A stretch of DNA of 37,565 bases from Myxococcota bacterium. GTDB lineage: Bacteria; Myxococcota_A; Polyangia; JAAYKL01. Position 1 is the stretch's first letter, and every line of letters starts with the position of its first letter. The translations under genes were made by a program, and so were the position numbers. The notes under the pieces were generated by a model. That model had not been told where the DNA came from. It did no database searches and saw only the letters and a list, made by a program, of their open reading frames with translations. Shown here in pieces: positions 8,197 to 17,815 of the stretch. The DNA lies in assembly GCA_030065855.1 (NCBI GenBank), contig JASJCT010000052.1, forward strand, positions 1 through 37,565, read 5' to 3'.

Positions 8197-9030
8197 TTAC
8201 CCCTCCCTCAGAACCCGACCTGGACATGTGAACACTGTCGCGCGCGTGTCTCTGGCAAAAGCGATGACTGTAATATTGCAGCTCTGCGCAGCATCGAGCG
8301 CCAGGGACGTGGGTGCTGACACAGCGCAAATAACCTCAATACCAGCGCGGGCGCATTTGCCTACCATTTCAAGGCTGATCCGCCCGGACATAGTTGCCCC
8401 ACATCCAGCCGGAGAAATCCCTGCGAGGAGACATTTGCCAATGGCCTTGTCTAGGGCGTTGTGGCGCCCAATGTCCTCGGCAAATGCAATGGTACGCCCG
8501 GTATTGTCGAAAATACCAATCGCATGGGTGCCACCGGATTGCTTGAAAATTGCCTGCTTTTCTCTCAAATCCCGCTGGACATTGCGGATTTGCCCGGGAT
8601 CGATGACAAGGGTGGTATCGACCTTTGGCATGGCTGCAATTTTGTCTGCTATGCTTTCGCTGCCACAGATGCCACAGGACGAAACGATCAGCAGGTTGCG
8701 CTCCGTTGCCTTTCCAGGCGCAGCACTGTCGCTCAGTCGGACCCGAATGACATTGGGATCATCGAGGCATTCATTGAGCAGCCCAATATCTTGAAGGCTC
8801 GATATGATGCCTTCTGAATACATAAAACCAACGGCCATTGCCCGCTTATCTTCCGGGGTACAGAGCACGGTATAAGCGCCCACGTCCTGAACATCGATTG
8901 TAATCGGCCCTTCGATTGCTACCTGACAGGTTTCCTCAATGGGCTGACCCGTTGTTCCATCATTATCTGTCACCAGGCGATGTGCGCTGACCGCCATCAA
9001 TCCCCTGGCAGATCTGGATGATTTCTCCAT
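8197..9030 (-). CDS. fdhD: Formate dehydrogenase accessory sulfurtransferase FdhD
   Basis: Transfers sulfur from IscS to the molybdenum/tungsten bis-MGD cofactor of formate dehydrogenases. The motif VSSCGICGSES (C119 and C122 from this start) holds the family's sulfur-carrying CxxC. AFAEDIGRHNALDKAIG and SGRISLEMVGKCARAG are typical cofactor-binding stretches. The length is 277 residues from the ATG at 9030. The frame stays open to a TTG at 9090, giving 297 residues, but a TATAAT box at 9040-9045 falls within that extension, so I prefer the ATG. Neither start has a clear ribosome site. A formate dehydrogenase gene is expected elsewhere. Confidence 0.95.
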   Translation of the reverse strand: MEKSSRSARGLMAVSAHRLVTDNDGTTGQPIEETCQVAIEGPITIDVQDVGAYTVLCTPEDKRAMAVGFMYSEGIISSLQDIGLLNECLDDPNVIRVRLSDSAAPGKATERNLLIVSSCGICGSESIADKIAAMPKVDTTLVIDPGQIRNVQRDLREKQAIFKQSGGTHAIGIFDNTGRTIAFAEDIGRHNALDKAIGKCLLAGISPAGCGATMSGRISLEMVGKCARAGIEVICAVSAPTSLALDAAQSCNITVIAFARDTRATVFTCPGRVLREG

Positions 9031-9039
9031 GGCATAGCT

Positions 9040-9045
9040 ATTATA
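9040..9045 (-). promoter_or_regulatory. TATAAT -10 box upstream of fdhD
   Basis: The minus strand has a perfect TATAAT ending 10 bases before the preferred fdhD ATG, which would give a very short or absent leader. No -35 match at standard spacing is seen, so this rests on one hexamer. Confidence 0.3.
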
Positions 9046-9175
9046 CAGAATTTTGGGCAAGAAGCGATCATCCACTGGCAAAGGGCGCAATTCTCATATA
9101 GTATGCGCCGAGAATGCTGGCTTGTTCAATGATGGGCAAGCCCCGAGTATCAATCGTATCAACATGAGGTGGAAT

Positions 9176-11320
9176 ATGAACCAGGCAACCAAGGATCTAA
9201 AATTCTTCCTAAGCCCCCGTTCTATCGCCATCATCGGCGCGTCGAGTAACTTCGACAGCATCAGCGGTAAACCCGTGCGTTTCCTAAAGGAGCACGAGTA
9301 CGAGGGTGACGTTTATCCAATTAACCCAAAGTACGAAGAACTCAAGGGATACAAGTGCTACAAGAGTGTCCTGGAGGTTCCAGGCGATGTCGATCTCGCG
9401 CTCGTCGCGGTGAACTACAAGCTCGTACTACCCATGCTGGAGCAATGCGTAAAAAAGGGCGTTAAGCACGCGTCTGTGTTTGCCTCTGGATTTGCTGAAT
9501 CCGGAGAAGAAGGCAAGGTCTTGCAAAAAAAGATTGCAGCCCTGGCCAAGGAATCTGGCATGCGCGTCTGTGGACCCAATTGTCAGGGATCGGTTTCCCT
9601 ACGGGACCGGGCCATCGGCGGATTTAGCGCCTCACTCGGGGTCAAGCCCCTAAAAGTAGGCCCTATTGGCTACGTAACCCAGAGCGGCGCCCTTGGATAT
9701 TCCATCTTCAGCCTGGCCCAGGAGTCCGGGGTTGGCTTCAGCTACGTGGCCAGCACTGGGAACGAGGTTGATCTGCATACGTTGGATTTTCTCGAGTTTA
9801 TGCTCGAAGACGATGAAACCAAAATGGCTATCGCCTATTTGGAGGGCATCAAGAACGGCGAGCAGTTCATACGGCTGGCCAATCGAGGGTTAGAACTGGG
9901 CAAGCCCATCGTGGCCTTGAAAGTCGGGCGATCCGAAGTGGGGCAAAAGGCTGCGTCGTCCCATACCGCCTCCCTTACCGGGTCTGACGCGGTTTGCGAT
10001 GCCTTTTTCCGCCAAAAGGGGATTATCCGGGCCGAGGATATTCAGGATATGATCGATATTGCCGCGCTGATGCAGCGCATCCCAGCCCTGCCCAAGGGCA
10101 AAGGGCTCGGTATCATCACGACCTCGGGTGGCGGTGGCATTCTCGTGGCCGACGTGGCCTCAGACCTCGGGCTCGACATTCCCGAGCTGGGCGAAGAAAC
10201 CACGGCCTACATTGAAAAATACATCCCAGCCTATGGCTCGGCCCTCAATCCCGTGGACGTCACTGCCCAGGTCATCAACGAGGCTGAAGACTTCCAAAAT
10301 GTCCTAAAAGCCATGATTGACCACCCGAGTCTCCACGCCCTGGTCATTGTGGTGACCCAAATTACAGGTGAATCCGGTAGTCAGATGGCAAGGGACATTG
10401 TCAAGATGTCTAAAGAGACTGAAAAGCCGATTTCCGTTGCCTGGACCACTGGAGATGTGCTCGTGGGCGAACAGCTCCAGATCTTGAGGGATGGCGGCGT
10501 ACAGTTCTACAAATCACCGGCGCGCGCCACTCGGGCCATGGGGCTGCTCATGAATTACGGCGCTACCCAGGACGCCCTCTTTGGCCGCGTAAAGGCTGCT
10601 GCTGGGACCGGCCAGGCCAGCAAAAACAAAGCAGCTGCCGTGGCCATGTTGGACCAGGCCAATCGATCCCTGACCGAGCACCAGGGCAAAGAATTGCTCT
10701 CTCTTTACGACATTCCGGTAACCCAGGAAGAAGTCGCTACGTCCGAGGCGCACGCGGTAGAGATTGTGGAAAAAATCGGGTATCCAGTGGCGCTGAAGAT
10801 AGATTCGCCCGATATTCTCCACAAGACCGAGGCTGGTGGGTTAAAGCTCAATATCCAAAGCAAAGAAGCACTCGTTGCCGCCTATAACGAAGTGCTCGAA
10901 AACGCGAAGAAGTACGACCCCAAAGCAAAGATCAACGGCGTGTTGGTACAGGAGATGGTCAAGGACGGTACCGAGGTTATCGTGGGTGTAAACAACGACC
11001 CGCAATTTGGACCGACCATTATGTTTGGTTTGGGCGGCATTTTTGTAGAAATTCTCAAAGATGTATCCCTCAAGGTTGCCCCGATTGCGCGCGACGATGC
11101 ACTGGCCATGATTCAGGAGATCAAGGGCTTCAAGGTACTTGCCGGCGCGCGCGGAAGAGCAAAAACCGACATCGACGCCATTGCCGACGTGCTGGTCAAA
11201 GTGAGCACCCTGGCGGTCGAATTACAAGACCACATGGCCGAGCTCGACATCAACCCCCTACTCGTCCTCCCAGCCGGCAAAGGCGTCCGCGTTGCCGACG
11301 CTCTTGTGATCAAGAAGTAG
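9176..11320 (+). CDS. ADP-forming acetyl/acyl-CoA synthetase, fused alpha-beta
   Basis: A 714-residue protein that interconverts acyl-CoA + ADP + phosphate with acid + CoA + ATP. The CoA-binding Rossmann domain starts near residue 15 (SIAIIGASSNF). A succinyl-CoA-ligase-like domain carries ASSHTASLTGSD, with the conserved family His near 263. The C-terminal ATP-grasp domain, about 490-714, contains ILHKTEAGGLKLN. No acetyltransferase domain is attached, unlike Pat-type proteins. The start at 9176 is chosen because AGGTGG lies just before it and the protein then begins at the normal point; the frame is open to 9053. Together with aceBA this suggests traffic between acetate and acetyl-CoA. It is divergent from fdhD. 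Confidence 0.93.
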   Translation: MNQATKDLKFFLSPRSIAIIGASSNFDSISGKPVRFLKEHEYEGDVYPINPKYEELKGYKCYKSVLEVPGDVDLALVAVNYKLVLPMLEQCVKKGVKHASVFASGFAESGEEGKVLQKKIAALAKESGMRVCGPNCQGSVSLRDRAIGGFSASLGVKPLKVGPIGYVTQSGALGYSIFSLAQESGVGFSYVASTGNEVDLHTLDFLEFMLEDDETKMAIAYLEGIKNGEQFIRLANRGLELGKPIVALKVGRSEVGQKAASSHTASLTGSDAVCDAFFRQKGIIRAEDIQDMIDIAALMQRIPALPKGKGLGIITTSGGGGILVADVASDLGLDIPELGEETTAYIEKYIPAYGSALNPVDVTAQVINEAEDFQNVLKAMIDHPSLHALVIVVTQITGESGSQMARDIVKMSKETEKPISVAWTTGDVLVGEQLQILRDGGVQFYKSPARATRAMGLLMNYGATQDALFGRVKAAAGTGQASKNKAAAVAMLDQANRSLTEHQGKELLSLYDIPVTQEEVATSEAHAVEIVEKIGYPVALKIDSPDILHKTEAGGLKLNIQSKEALVAAYNEVLENAKKYDPKAKINGVLVQEMVKDGTEVIVGVNNDPQFGPTIMFGLGGIFVEILKDVSLKVAPIARDDALAMIQEIKGFKVLAGARGRAKTDIDAIADVLVKVSTLAVELQDHMAELDINPLLVLPAGKGVRVADALVIKK

Positions 11321-11429
11321 CCCATTTATCCAATAAAGATAGATTGGAGTGAGGCTCCCAAAGAGGGGTAGCTTGAGTCCACTTCTTCTCTTCCTAAATG
11401 AAATTCATATTTAAAACCGTGCGATTATG

Positions 11430-11450
11430 ATCTAAGCTGCGACCTTAGAT
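11430..11450. promoter_or_regulatory. Perfect palindrome ATCTAAG-N7-CTTAGAT before the lipoprotein gene
   Basis: Two 7-base arms (11430-11436 and 11444-11450) flank seven bases. The site is 31 bases before the start at 11482, in the leader of the lipoprotein/DUF1028 pair. It could be an operator or an RNA hairpin in the 5' leader; there is no U-run, so it is not a classic terminator. Confidence 0.45.
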
Positions 11451-11481
11451 TTCCAGAACAACGGCTCACAGGAGGAAAAAA

Positions 11482-12744
11482 ATGCGAACCCTTTTTAGTT
11501 TACTAGCTGTCGTCGGCCTACTCATGTGCTGGGCCTGTTGCGTGACAACGCCACCGCCTGAAGCGCCCGCGCCTCCCCCACCTGTTGAGGCGGCTGTACC
11601 CGCCGAGACACCAGACGCACCCGATGCGGCTCAGATCCTGGATCAGGCCATCGCTGCGGCCGGGGGCATCGAGAGCCTAAAAAAGGCATCCGCCGGGATT
11701 GGTAAGTCTGAGGGCGTCTACATGGGCATGGCCTACACTTCGGACAATGTCTACCATCCGGATCACATGCGAATGGAGATCCAAATGCCCGATACAGACA
11801 GCATGGCGATGGTGATGGGCCTGGAAGCGTGCTGGATGACGTCTGGTCCGGTCGTGATCAACTGTTCTGAGGACGAAAAAAAGGCCACTGCCCAGATCAT
11901 GACCATGAACAAGGCCGCGCTGCTGTGGCCGCTGAAAGAGGGGCAGTGGGAGGTCGCGCTGAACCCGCCCACCGGGGATCTCCAGGTGCTGGGCGTGACC
12001 CACACGCCGACCGGCGGCAAGGGAACGCTCTACATCGACAAGAACACCCACTTGCTCGTAAAGAGCGAGTACCAGGGTGCCGCAATGGGCCAGTCCGGGA
12101 CCTTTGTCAGCGAGTTCTCGAACCACAAGGAATTGTGCGGCGCCAAGGTACCCGCGTTGATCAATGTGACATTCAACCAAATGCCCTACTTGCAGGAAAA
12201 AGTACTCGAATTCGAGTGCAAAGAAGTAAATGAAGACGCGTTTGCAGCACCGGCCCAGGTCCAGGACGCCACTGTGATGGAAAGACGGGTGCCTGCTGCC
12301 ACGATGGCGTGCCACCTACTCGAAGGGCCCTACGACCAAATAGGCATGGCCATCGGCAAGCTGATTAAATTCATGGCGTCAGAGAAGCTCACCCCCATGG
12401 GCATGCCAATGATGACCTACATCAAGGCACCGCCGAAGGTTAAAAAACCGGAAAAATTCCAAACCGACATCTGTTTCCCGGTGGGCCGTCCAGCTCCCCC
12501 ATCCCCAATTGAAAAAGAGGCGTTTTCAATCAAAGGGGTAGCAGCGACTGACGTGCTATCGATCTACGGTGTAGGCAGCCCAGAGACCAAGTCACCAGAG
12601 CTGGCAAAGAAAATCGTCAAAGAAGCCAGAAAGAGAAAGCTGAAAGTAACAGGCCCCATGCGTCAAATCAGCTATTCAGATCCCCGGACCACGCCACCGG
12701 AAAAACAGATCCACGAAGTGCAGCTGCCTATCGAAAAGAAATAG
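11482..12744 (+). CDS. Lipoprotein with LolA-like and GyrI-like (effector-binding) regions
   Basis: A 420-residue protein. The N-terminal hydrophobic stretch ends in a Cys-rich segment (LLMCWACC), consistent with lipid attachment at one of these Cys residues; a proline-rich linker follows. Residues about 50-250 look like a LolA/LolB-type lipid-binding beta-sheet, with alternating strands such as YHPDHMRMEIQMP. Residues about 265-420 match the GyrI-like/AraC effector-binding fold (LLEGPYDQIGMAIGKLI, PEKFQTDICFPV). Both domain calls are from pattern, not search. The leader has AGGAGG 11 bases before the ATG. The DUF1028 gene follows after 21 bases, probably in one operon. The function is unknown; binding of a hydrophobic ligand at the outer membrane is an inference. 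Confidence 0.7.
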   Translation: MRTLFSLLAVVGLLMCWACCVTTPPPEAPAPPPPVEAAVPAETPDAPDAAQILDQAIAAAGGIESLKKASAGIGKSEGVYMGMAYTSDNVYHPDHMRMEIQMPDTDSMAMVMGLEACWMTSGPVVINCSEDEKKATAQIMTMNKAALLWPLKEGQWEVALNPPTGDLQVLGVTHTPTGGKGTLYIDKNTHLLVKSEYQGAAMGQSGTFVSEFSNHKELCGAKVPALINVTFNQMPYLQEKVLEFECKEVNEDAFAAPAQVQDATVMERRVPAATMACHLLEGPYDQIGMAIGKLIKFMASEKLTPMGMPMMTYIKAPPKVKKPEKFQTDICFPVGRPAPPSPIEKEAFSIKGVAATDVLSIYGVGSPETKSPELAKKIVKEARKRKLKVTGPMRQISYSDPRTTPPEKQIHEVQLPIEKK

Positions 12745-12765
12745 GTCGGCGTCGGAGGTAGAAGG

Positions 12766-13917
12766 ATGTTCAGAGTCAGGCCTGCAATCCTCTGTTTCGG
12801 TTTGGCAACGCTCTTCTGCGCGGCACAGGTTTGGGCAACCTACTCTATCGTTGCTGTTGATAGGGATTCCAACCAGGTGGGGGGTGCGGTGACGTCCTGC
12901 GTGGGCGCGATGGATGTTGCAGTGGTTTACGGCGGTGCGCCTGGGTATGGGGCGGTTCATGCGCAAGCGCAGCTCAACACCGCGGGTCGAAATCGGGCCG
13001 TAGAGCTGCTCGAACAAGAGACCCATCCAGACGATATTATCTCGGAAATTACCTCTGCCAGCTTTGACAGCTATGCCTCAAGTCGTCAGTACGGCGTTGT
13101 GGATTTGAAGGGCCGCTCCGCCGGGTTTACGGGGTCTTCCACGCAGTACTATACCGATGATACGCAGGGTGAGGTTGGCCCGTATATTTTCTCGGTTCAG
13201 GGCAATATCTTGACCAGTGACAACGTCATCAGCCAGGCCGTTGCATCCTTTGAGTCAGAAGGTTGTGATCTCGCCGATCGACTCATGCTCGCCCTCGAAG
13301 CCGGGGCAAATGGGGGCGAGGGAGATTCGCGATGCACACCTCAGGGAATTCCTTCGGACAGTGCAATGATACATGTGGATCTGTCGGATGGTACCGAGTT
13401 CTTGCACCTTTCTGTTACAAATACGGCGCCCCAGAACCCACTCGTTCAATTACGTCAACAATACGATGTGTGGCGTGAGCAAAACGAGTGCCCCGAGGTT
13501 GACACAGATACGGGCACGGACACAGACACTGGCACGGACACGGACACAGACACGGACACAGACACAGATACGGATACAGACACAGACACAGACACGGACA
13601 CAGACACAGACACAGACACAGACACGGACACAGACACAGACACGGACACAGACTCCGATTCTGACTCCGACACAGACTCTGACGCTGACGCTGACTCCGA
13701 TTCTGACAGTGACTCCGATTCTGACGCTGACTCCGATTCTGACTCCGACACAGACTCCGACACAGACTCCGATTCTGACTCTGACACTGACGGTGATTCT
13801 GACAGTGAATCAGATAGCGTAAACGGTGATACTGATAGCGGCTGTGGTTGCCATATCACAGGGCGTCATGCCCCCCGATCACTACATATTCTCCTATCGG
13901 TAATCTTGCGTTTTTAG
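12766..13917 (+). CDS. Secreted DUF1028 (Ntn-hydrolase-like) protein with Thr/Ser-Asp repeat tail
   Basis: A 383-residue protein. A signal peptide ends VWA, so signal peptidase would leave Thr25 (TYSIVAVD) as the new N-terminus. DUF1028 spans about 25-230 ([52 protein letters not shown]). The family is, as I recall, related to N-terminal-nucleophile hydrolases, so a Thr exposed by signal cleavage would be meaningful; this is inference. Residues about 245-355 are (TD)n passing into (SD)n and AD, a flexible acidic spacer. The end, CGC followed by a basic stretch and ILLSVILRF, resembles a short, weak Cys-containing surface-sorting tail. GGAGG lies seven bases before the ATG. Its last 24 bases overlap the convergent cusA-like gene. 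Confidence 0.8.
   Translation: MFRVRPAILCFGLATLFCAAQVWATYSIVAVDRDSNQVGGAVTSCVGAMDVAVVYGGAPGYGAVHAQAQLNTAGRNRAVELLEQETHPDDIISEITSASFDSYASSRQYGVVDLKGRSAGFTGSSTQYYTDDTQGEVGPYIFSVQGNILTSDNVISQAVASFESEGCDLADRLMLALEAGANGGEGDSRCTPQGIPSDSAMIHVDLSDGTEFLHLSVTNTAPQNPLVQLRQQYDVWREQNECPEVDTDTGTDTDTGTDTDTDTDTDTDTDTDTDTDTDTDTDTDTDTDTDTDTDTDSDSDSDTDSDADADSDSDSDSDSDADSDSDSDTDSDTDSDSDSDTDGDSDSESDSVNGDTDSGCGCHITGRHAPRSLHILLSVILRF
13499..13830 (+). repeat. Degenerate GACACN hexanucleotide repeat encoding (TD)n/(SD)n
   Basis: A long in-frame run of GACACA/GACACG/GATACG units, changing to GACTCC/GATTCT/GACGCT units in the second half. It encodes the Asp-rich tail of the DUF1028 protein. The six-base unit lets copy number change without a frameshift. 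The first half, nearly pure TD codons, is the most homogeneous and probably the most recently expanded. Confidence 0.9.
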
Positions 13918-16900
13918 GCTGAATCGCAGCTTCATCTCTTCGACAAAACTGAACAGCACTGGGACAAGAAATAGTGTCATCAGCTCAATGGCCATGCCAC
14001 CTACCGAGGGGATGGCCATTGGCACCATGACATCGGACCCGCGACCGTGGGATGTAATCACAGGTAAGAGAGCCAAAATGGTAGTTGCGGTGGTCATCAG
14101 GCAGGGCCGGATGCGGCGCTTCCCAGCTTCCAACGTGCTTTTTCGAATGTCTTCTATGGTCTTTGGTTGATTGGCTTTGAACCGCTGATTGAGATAGGTG
14201 GAGATGACCACACCGTCGTCTGTTGCGATACCGATAAGCGCGATAAACCCGACCCATACGGCAACCGAGAGATTAACCGTGCGCACGTCAAAGAGATCCC
14301 GCATGGATACGCCAAAAACATCAACGTCGAGAAACCACGGCTGTCCATAGCACCAAATGAGCAAAAAACCACCGGTGACTGCCACAAACACCCCGGTATA
14401 GATAATGCCGCTCACGATAACCCGGTGAAATTGAAAATAGAGGAGCATGAACACCACTGCCAGGGCAATAGGTATCAGGATGGCGAGCCGTTTCTCGCTC
14501 CTGAGCTGATTTTCATAACTGCCGGCAAAGCGGTAGCTCACCCCAGCGGGCACTTCTAGCGCCCCAGTGGCTATCTTGTCCGCAATAATGGCGCCTGCTT
14601 GTTCCACCGCTTCCACTTCGGCCACGTGGGGCTTCTTGTCGAACAATACATAACTGGTGAGGAACGTGTCCTCAGACTTGATCACCTGGGGGCCTCGTAC
14701 ATACACAATCGACGCCAGCTGGTTGAGGGGGATCTGCTCCCCGCTAGGCGTAGGAACGAAAATTCTTCCGATGGCTGGAATGGCATCCCGCTCCTCCCGC
14801 ATGTACCGTACGCGGATGGGGTAGCGCTCCCGTCCTTCCACTGTTTTCGATAGGGTCATGCCGCCAAGGGCAACTTGCAGCACAGCTTGTACCTGGCCGA
14901 TGGTCAGGCCATACCTGGCAATGGCTTCCCGGTCGATGTCAATCTCGATATAGGGCTTGCCCACAACCCGATCTGCAAACACGGTCTCTGGCCGTAAATC
15001 CGGCACTTCTCTCAAAATGGTCTCGAGGCGCAATCCAAATGCCTGGATGGTCTCGAGATCCGGTCCTTGCACCTTGATGCCCATCGGTGCCCGCATGCCG
15101 CTTTGCAACATCACGATCCGCGTGCTGATAGGCATCAGCATGGGCGCTCCGGTCATGCCGGGCTGTTCGTTGGCCTTTGTGATTTCGTCCCAAATATCTT
15201 TGGGGTTCCGAATGTGATCTCGCCATTGGCGAACCCGGGTTCCATCTGCTTGGGTTCGGTATTCCGGCACATACGTAATCACGGTTTCAATCATCGATAC
15301 AGGCGCAGGGTCCAGGGGGCTTTCAACCCGTCCGAGCTTGCCCACGACCCGGTCCACTTCGGGAATGAGTGCGGTCCTGGCGTCCATTTCTTTGAGCATC
15401 TCGAGCACCTGACCGATCGAGGCATGGGGCATGGTCGTTGGCATGTACAAATAAGATCCCTCGTCAAAAGATGGCATGTATTCGCGGCCAAACCCTGGAA
15501 ATGCCTTGTCCATCGCCACATAGGGCCCACTGGTTCGAATGGATTCAGGCAGCCAAATAAAAAGGCGTCCAAATCCAAGCCACGCAGAAATACCCAACAC
15601 CGCAACAATGGTCGGCACGATAAGAAACGCTGCCTTGTGGTTCAGAAAAAGACGCAGAAAAAACGGATAGATCATCTCGAAGCCGCGGAATGTGGCGAGT
15701 AATCCCAAGATGATCGCACCGACAAAGATAGCATTTAAGAAAAACCCATTGCCAGGCCCCAAGGGCAGCCAATCCGCTGCCAACGCAACGGTCACGGCGA
15801 TGATGGCCAGGGTATTCTCGATAAACGTAAACCCTGCTTTTAGACGCTTGCCCAAAAACGGTCGGGCAAACCTGAATACTGCCATCAGCACGACAAATAT
15901 GCCGGGAAGAACGGTATAGATGATGAGGATACTCCCCAATACGAGCAATACCCAGTCTCGCAGGTGTAAGGGCCGTACAATAGATCTGGCCACACGCCAT
16001 ACCGCGTGCTGACCAGACACTATCGCTGGGGCTTTGGGGCGCTGCCTGAAGAAAACATGGCAAAGGCCGGGTAGTACAATAATGGAAAGGATCAGTGTCC
16101 CACCCATGGTGAACGTCTTAGTGAACGCAAGCGGGGTAAAGAGGCGGGCTTCAGCAGACGTGAGTCCAAACACCGGTAAGAAACCAGCCAGGGTCGTGAG
16201 CACAGACGTCACCACTGCAGGCGCTACCTCAGCTGTGGCGCGGCGGATAACCACGGCCCGCTTCGCGTCCTCAGGTGCCTCGTCCAGGTGCTGGGAGATA
16301 TTCTCGACAAAAATAATGGATATATCCACCATGGTGCCGATGGCAATGGCAATGCCTGCCAGGGACATGATGTTTGCATCAACACCGGCAACCTTCATGA
16401 TGAGAAACGCAAACAACACCCCCAGGGGCAACATGGACGATATCACCACCGAGCTTCTTAGATTTCTCAGCATGACCAGAACGACGATGATGGTAATCAG
16501 AATCTCTTGAAACAAGGCCGTGGACAGTGTGTCCAGGGTTTCGTGGATGAGTTCTGTGCGATCGTAAAACGGCGCGATGGTCACCTGGCTAATGGTGCCG
16601 TCATCCAAGGTGCGCTTGGGCAATCCAGGGGCGATTTCTGCAATGCGCTGTTTTACCGCGCTAATGGCAGCCAGGGGATTCTCTCCGAACCGGGCCACCA
16701 CCACACCGCCTACTGCTGGTGCGCCTGCATCGTCCAACGCACCCCTGCGGAGCGCCGGTCCCAAGGTGACGCGAGCCACGTCCGCAATGCGCACCGGGGT
16801 ATGATCCCGGATGGCCACGACGACCTTTTCCAAATCAGCGATGCCCTTTACAAACCCGAGCCCTCGGACCATATATTCCACCCGGTTGATCTCTATTGTC

Positions 16901-17637
16901 CGGGCCCCCACGTCCAAGTTTGAATCCTGGACTGCCTTTGCCACTTGTTGCAGTGAGACCCCGTTGGCACGCATGGCTTCGGGATCCACATCCACTTGGT
17001 ATTCCTTTACAAATCCCCCCACAGATGCGACCTCGGCCACACCTTGCACAGACTGGAGCGAATACCGCACGATCCAGTCCTGAATTGAGCGGAGCTCGTG
17101 CTGATCCCAACCACCCACGACGTTGCCGTTTTGGTCGCGGCCCTCAAGGGTGTACCAAAAGATCTGTCCAAGAGCTGTGGCATCTGGTCCGAGGACGGGA
17201 TTGGCCCCCTTTGGCACTGTTCCAGATGGTAGGGACGCGAGCTTCTCCAATACACGGGATCTGGACCAGTAGAACTCTACATCATCATGAAAAATTACGT
17301 AAATCGTTGAGAACCCAAACGCAGACGAGCTCCTGATGGTGCGCACACCTGGAATGCCGAGCAGTGCAGTGGTGAGCGGATAGGTGACCTGATCTTCTAT
17401 ATCTCGGGGAGACCGACCAGGCCAGGTGGTAAAGACAATCTGCTGATTCTCCCCAATGTCGGGAATCGCATCCACTGGCACGGGATCCCTTGGAAACGAC
17501 CCCAGTTGCCAGTCAAACGGAGAAACGTAGACACCAAATCCAAACAGCAACAGGACAAGGACAAACACAATGAGTTTGTTGTCAATAAACCAGCCGCTCA
17601 GTCGCTCCCAAAAGCCTATTTGTGATAATTTACCCAT
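13894..17637 (-). CDS. CusA/CzcA-family heavy-metal efflux RND permease with extra membrane insert
   Basis: A 1247-residue inner-membrane pump that uses proton flow to export metal ions through the CusB-like adaptor and TolC-like channel encoded upstream. Diagnostic segments are [19 protein letters not shown] (near residue 430, with the proton-relay Asp), [20 protein letters not shown] (near 735) and [18 protein letters not shown] near the end. Typical CusA is about 1040 residues; roughly 200 extra residues lie after the first transmembrane block (about 540-720) and hold several additional hydrophobic helices. Cu/Ag is the likely substrate from the adaptor type, but Zn/Cd/Co cannot be excluded. 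The gene is last in its operon, 178 bases after the adaptor, with a palindromic repeat in the gap. Confidence 0.93.
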   Translation of the reverse strand: MGKLSQIGFWERLSGWFIDNKLIVFVLVLLLFGFGVYVSPFDWQLGSFPRDPVPVDAIPDIGENQQIVFTTWPGRSPRDIEDQVTYPLTTALLGIPGVRTIRSSSAFGFSTIYVIFHDDVEFYWSRSRVLEKLASLPSGTVPKGANPVLGPDATALGQIFWYTLEGRDQNGNVVGGWDQHELRSIQDWIVRYSLQSVQGVAEVASVGGFVKEYQVDVDPEAMRANGVSLQQVAKAVQDSNLDVGARTIEINRVEYMVRGLGFVKGIADLEKVVVAIRDHTPVRIADVARVTLGPALRRGALDDAGAPAVGGVVVARFGENPLAAISAVKQRIAEIAPGLPKRTLDDGTISQVTIAPFYDRTELIHETLDTLSTALFQEILITIIVVLVMLRNLRSSVVISSMLPLGVLFAFLIMKVAGVDANIMSLAGIAIAIGTMVDISIIFVENISQHLDEAPEDAKRAVVIRRATAEVAPAVVTSVLTTLAGFLPVFGLTSAEARLFTPLAFTKTFTMGGTLILSIIVLPGLCHVFFRQRPKAPAIVSGQHAVWRVARSIVRPLHLRDWVLLVLGSILIIYTVLPGIFVVLMAVFRFARPFLGKRLKAGFTFIENTLAIIAVTVALAADWLPLGPGNGFFLNAIFVGAIILGLLATFRGFEMIYPFFLRLFLNHKAAFLIVPTIVAVLGISAWLGFGRLFIWLPESIRTSGPYVAMDKAFPGFGREYMPSFDEGSYLYMPTTMPHASIGQVLEMLKEMDARTALIPEVDRVVGKLGRVESPLDPAPVSMIETVITYVPEYRTQADGTRVRQWRDHIRNPKDIWDEITKANEQPGMTGAPMLMPISTRIVMLQSGMRAPMGIKVQGPDLETIQAFGLRLETILREVPDLRPETVFADRVVGKPYIEIDIDREAIARYGLTIGQVQAVLQVALGGMTLSKTVEGRERYPIRVRYMREERDAIPAIGRIFVPTPSGEQIPLNQLASIVYVRGPQVIKSEDTFLTSYVLFDKKPHVAEVEAVEQAGAIIADKIATGALEVPAGVSYRFAGSYENQLRSEKRLAILIPIALAVVFMLLYFQFHRVIVSGIIYTGVFVAVTGGFLLIWCYGQPWFLDVDVFGVSMRDLFDVRTVNLSVAVWVGFIALIGIATDDGVVISTYLNQRFKANQPKTIEDIRKSTLEAGKRRIRPCLMTTATTILALLPVITSHGRGSDVMVPMAIPSVGGMAIELMTLFLVPVLFSFVEEMKLRFSLKTQDYR

Positions 17638-17680
17638 AATCTTTAATAGAACTGAATCAAAGATTTAATTGCGGTTGATA

Positions 17681-17779
17681 AGCTCCCCCTTGAAAAGGGG
17701 GTCGGGGGGATTTCGTCAATACTTCCCATGTATTTGAAAATCCCCCTGTCCCCCTTTTTCAAAGGGGGAATGCTCAGCT
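17681..17779. repeat. Palindromic REP/MITE-like element in the cusB-cusA gap
   Basis: The left half (17681-17714) and right half (17736-17779) are imperfect inverted copies, each with a CCCCC(T)n...AAAGGGGG hairpin core and a GGGGGATTT edge, and both outer ends read AGCT. The right half matches the element at 34143-34175 and the core at 6-23. It sits inside an operon, where a strong hairpin might lower cusA expression relative to cusB. No transposase is seen. Confidence 0.75.
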
Positions 17780-17815
17780 CTATCCTCCAACGTGCGTTTA
17801 ACATAGCATCAATAT

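Noticed and set aside
13499..13830. CRISPR-like or satellite array
   Set aside because: The units are six-base codon pairs in frame with the DUF1028 protein, with no spacers.
13455..13859. Minus-strand frame encoding a long Ser-Val/Ser-Glu repeat
   Set aside because: It is the complement of the TD/SD repeat of the DUF1028 gene, with no domain or export signal of its own. Long open antisense frames are expected over such repeats.
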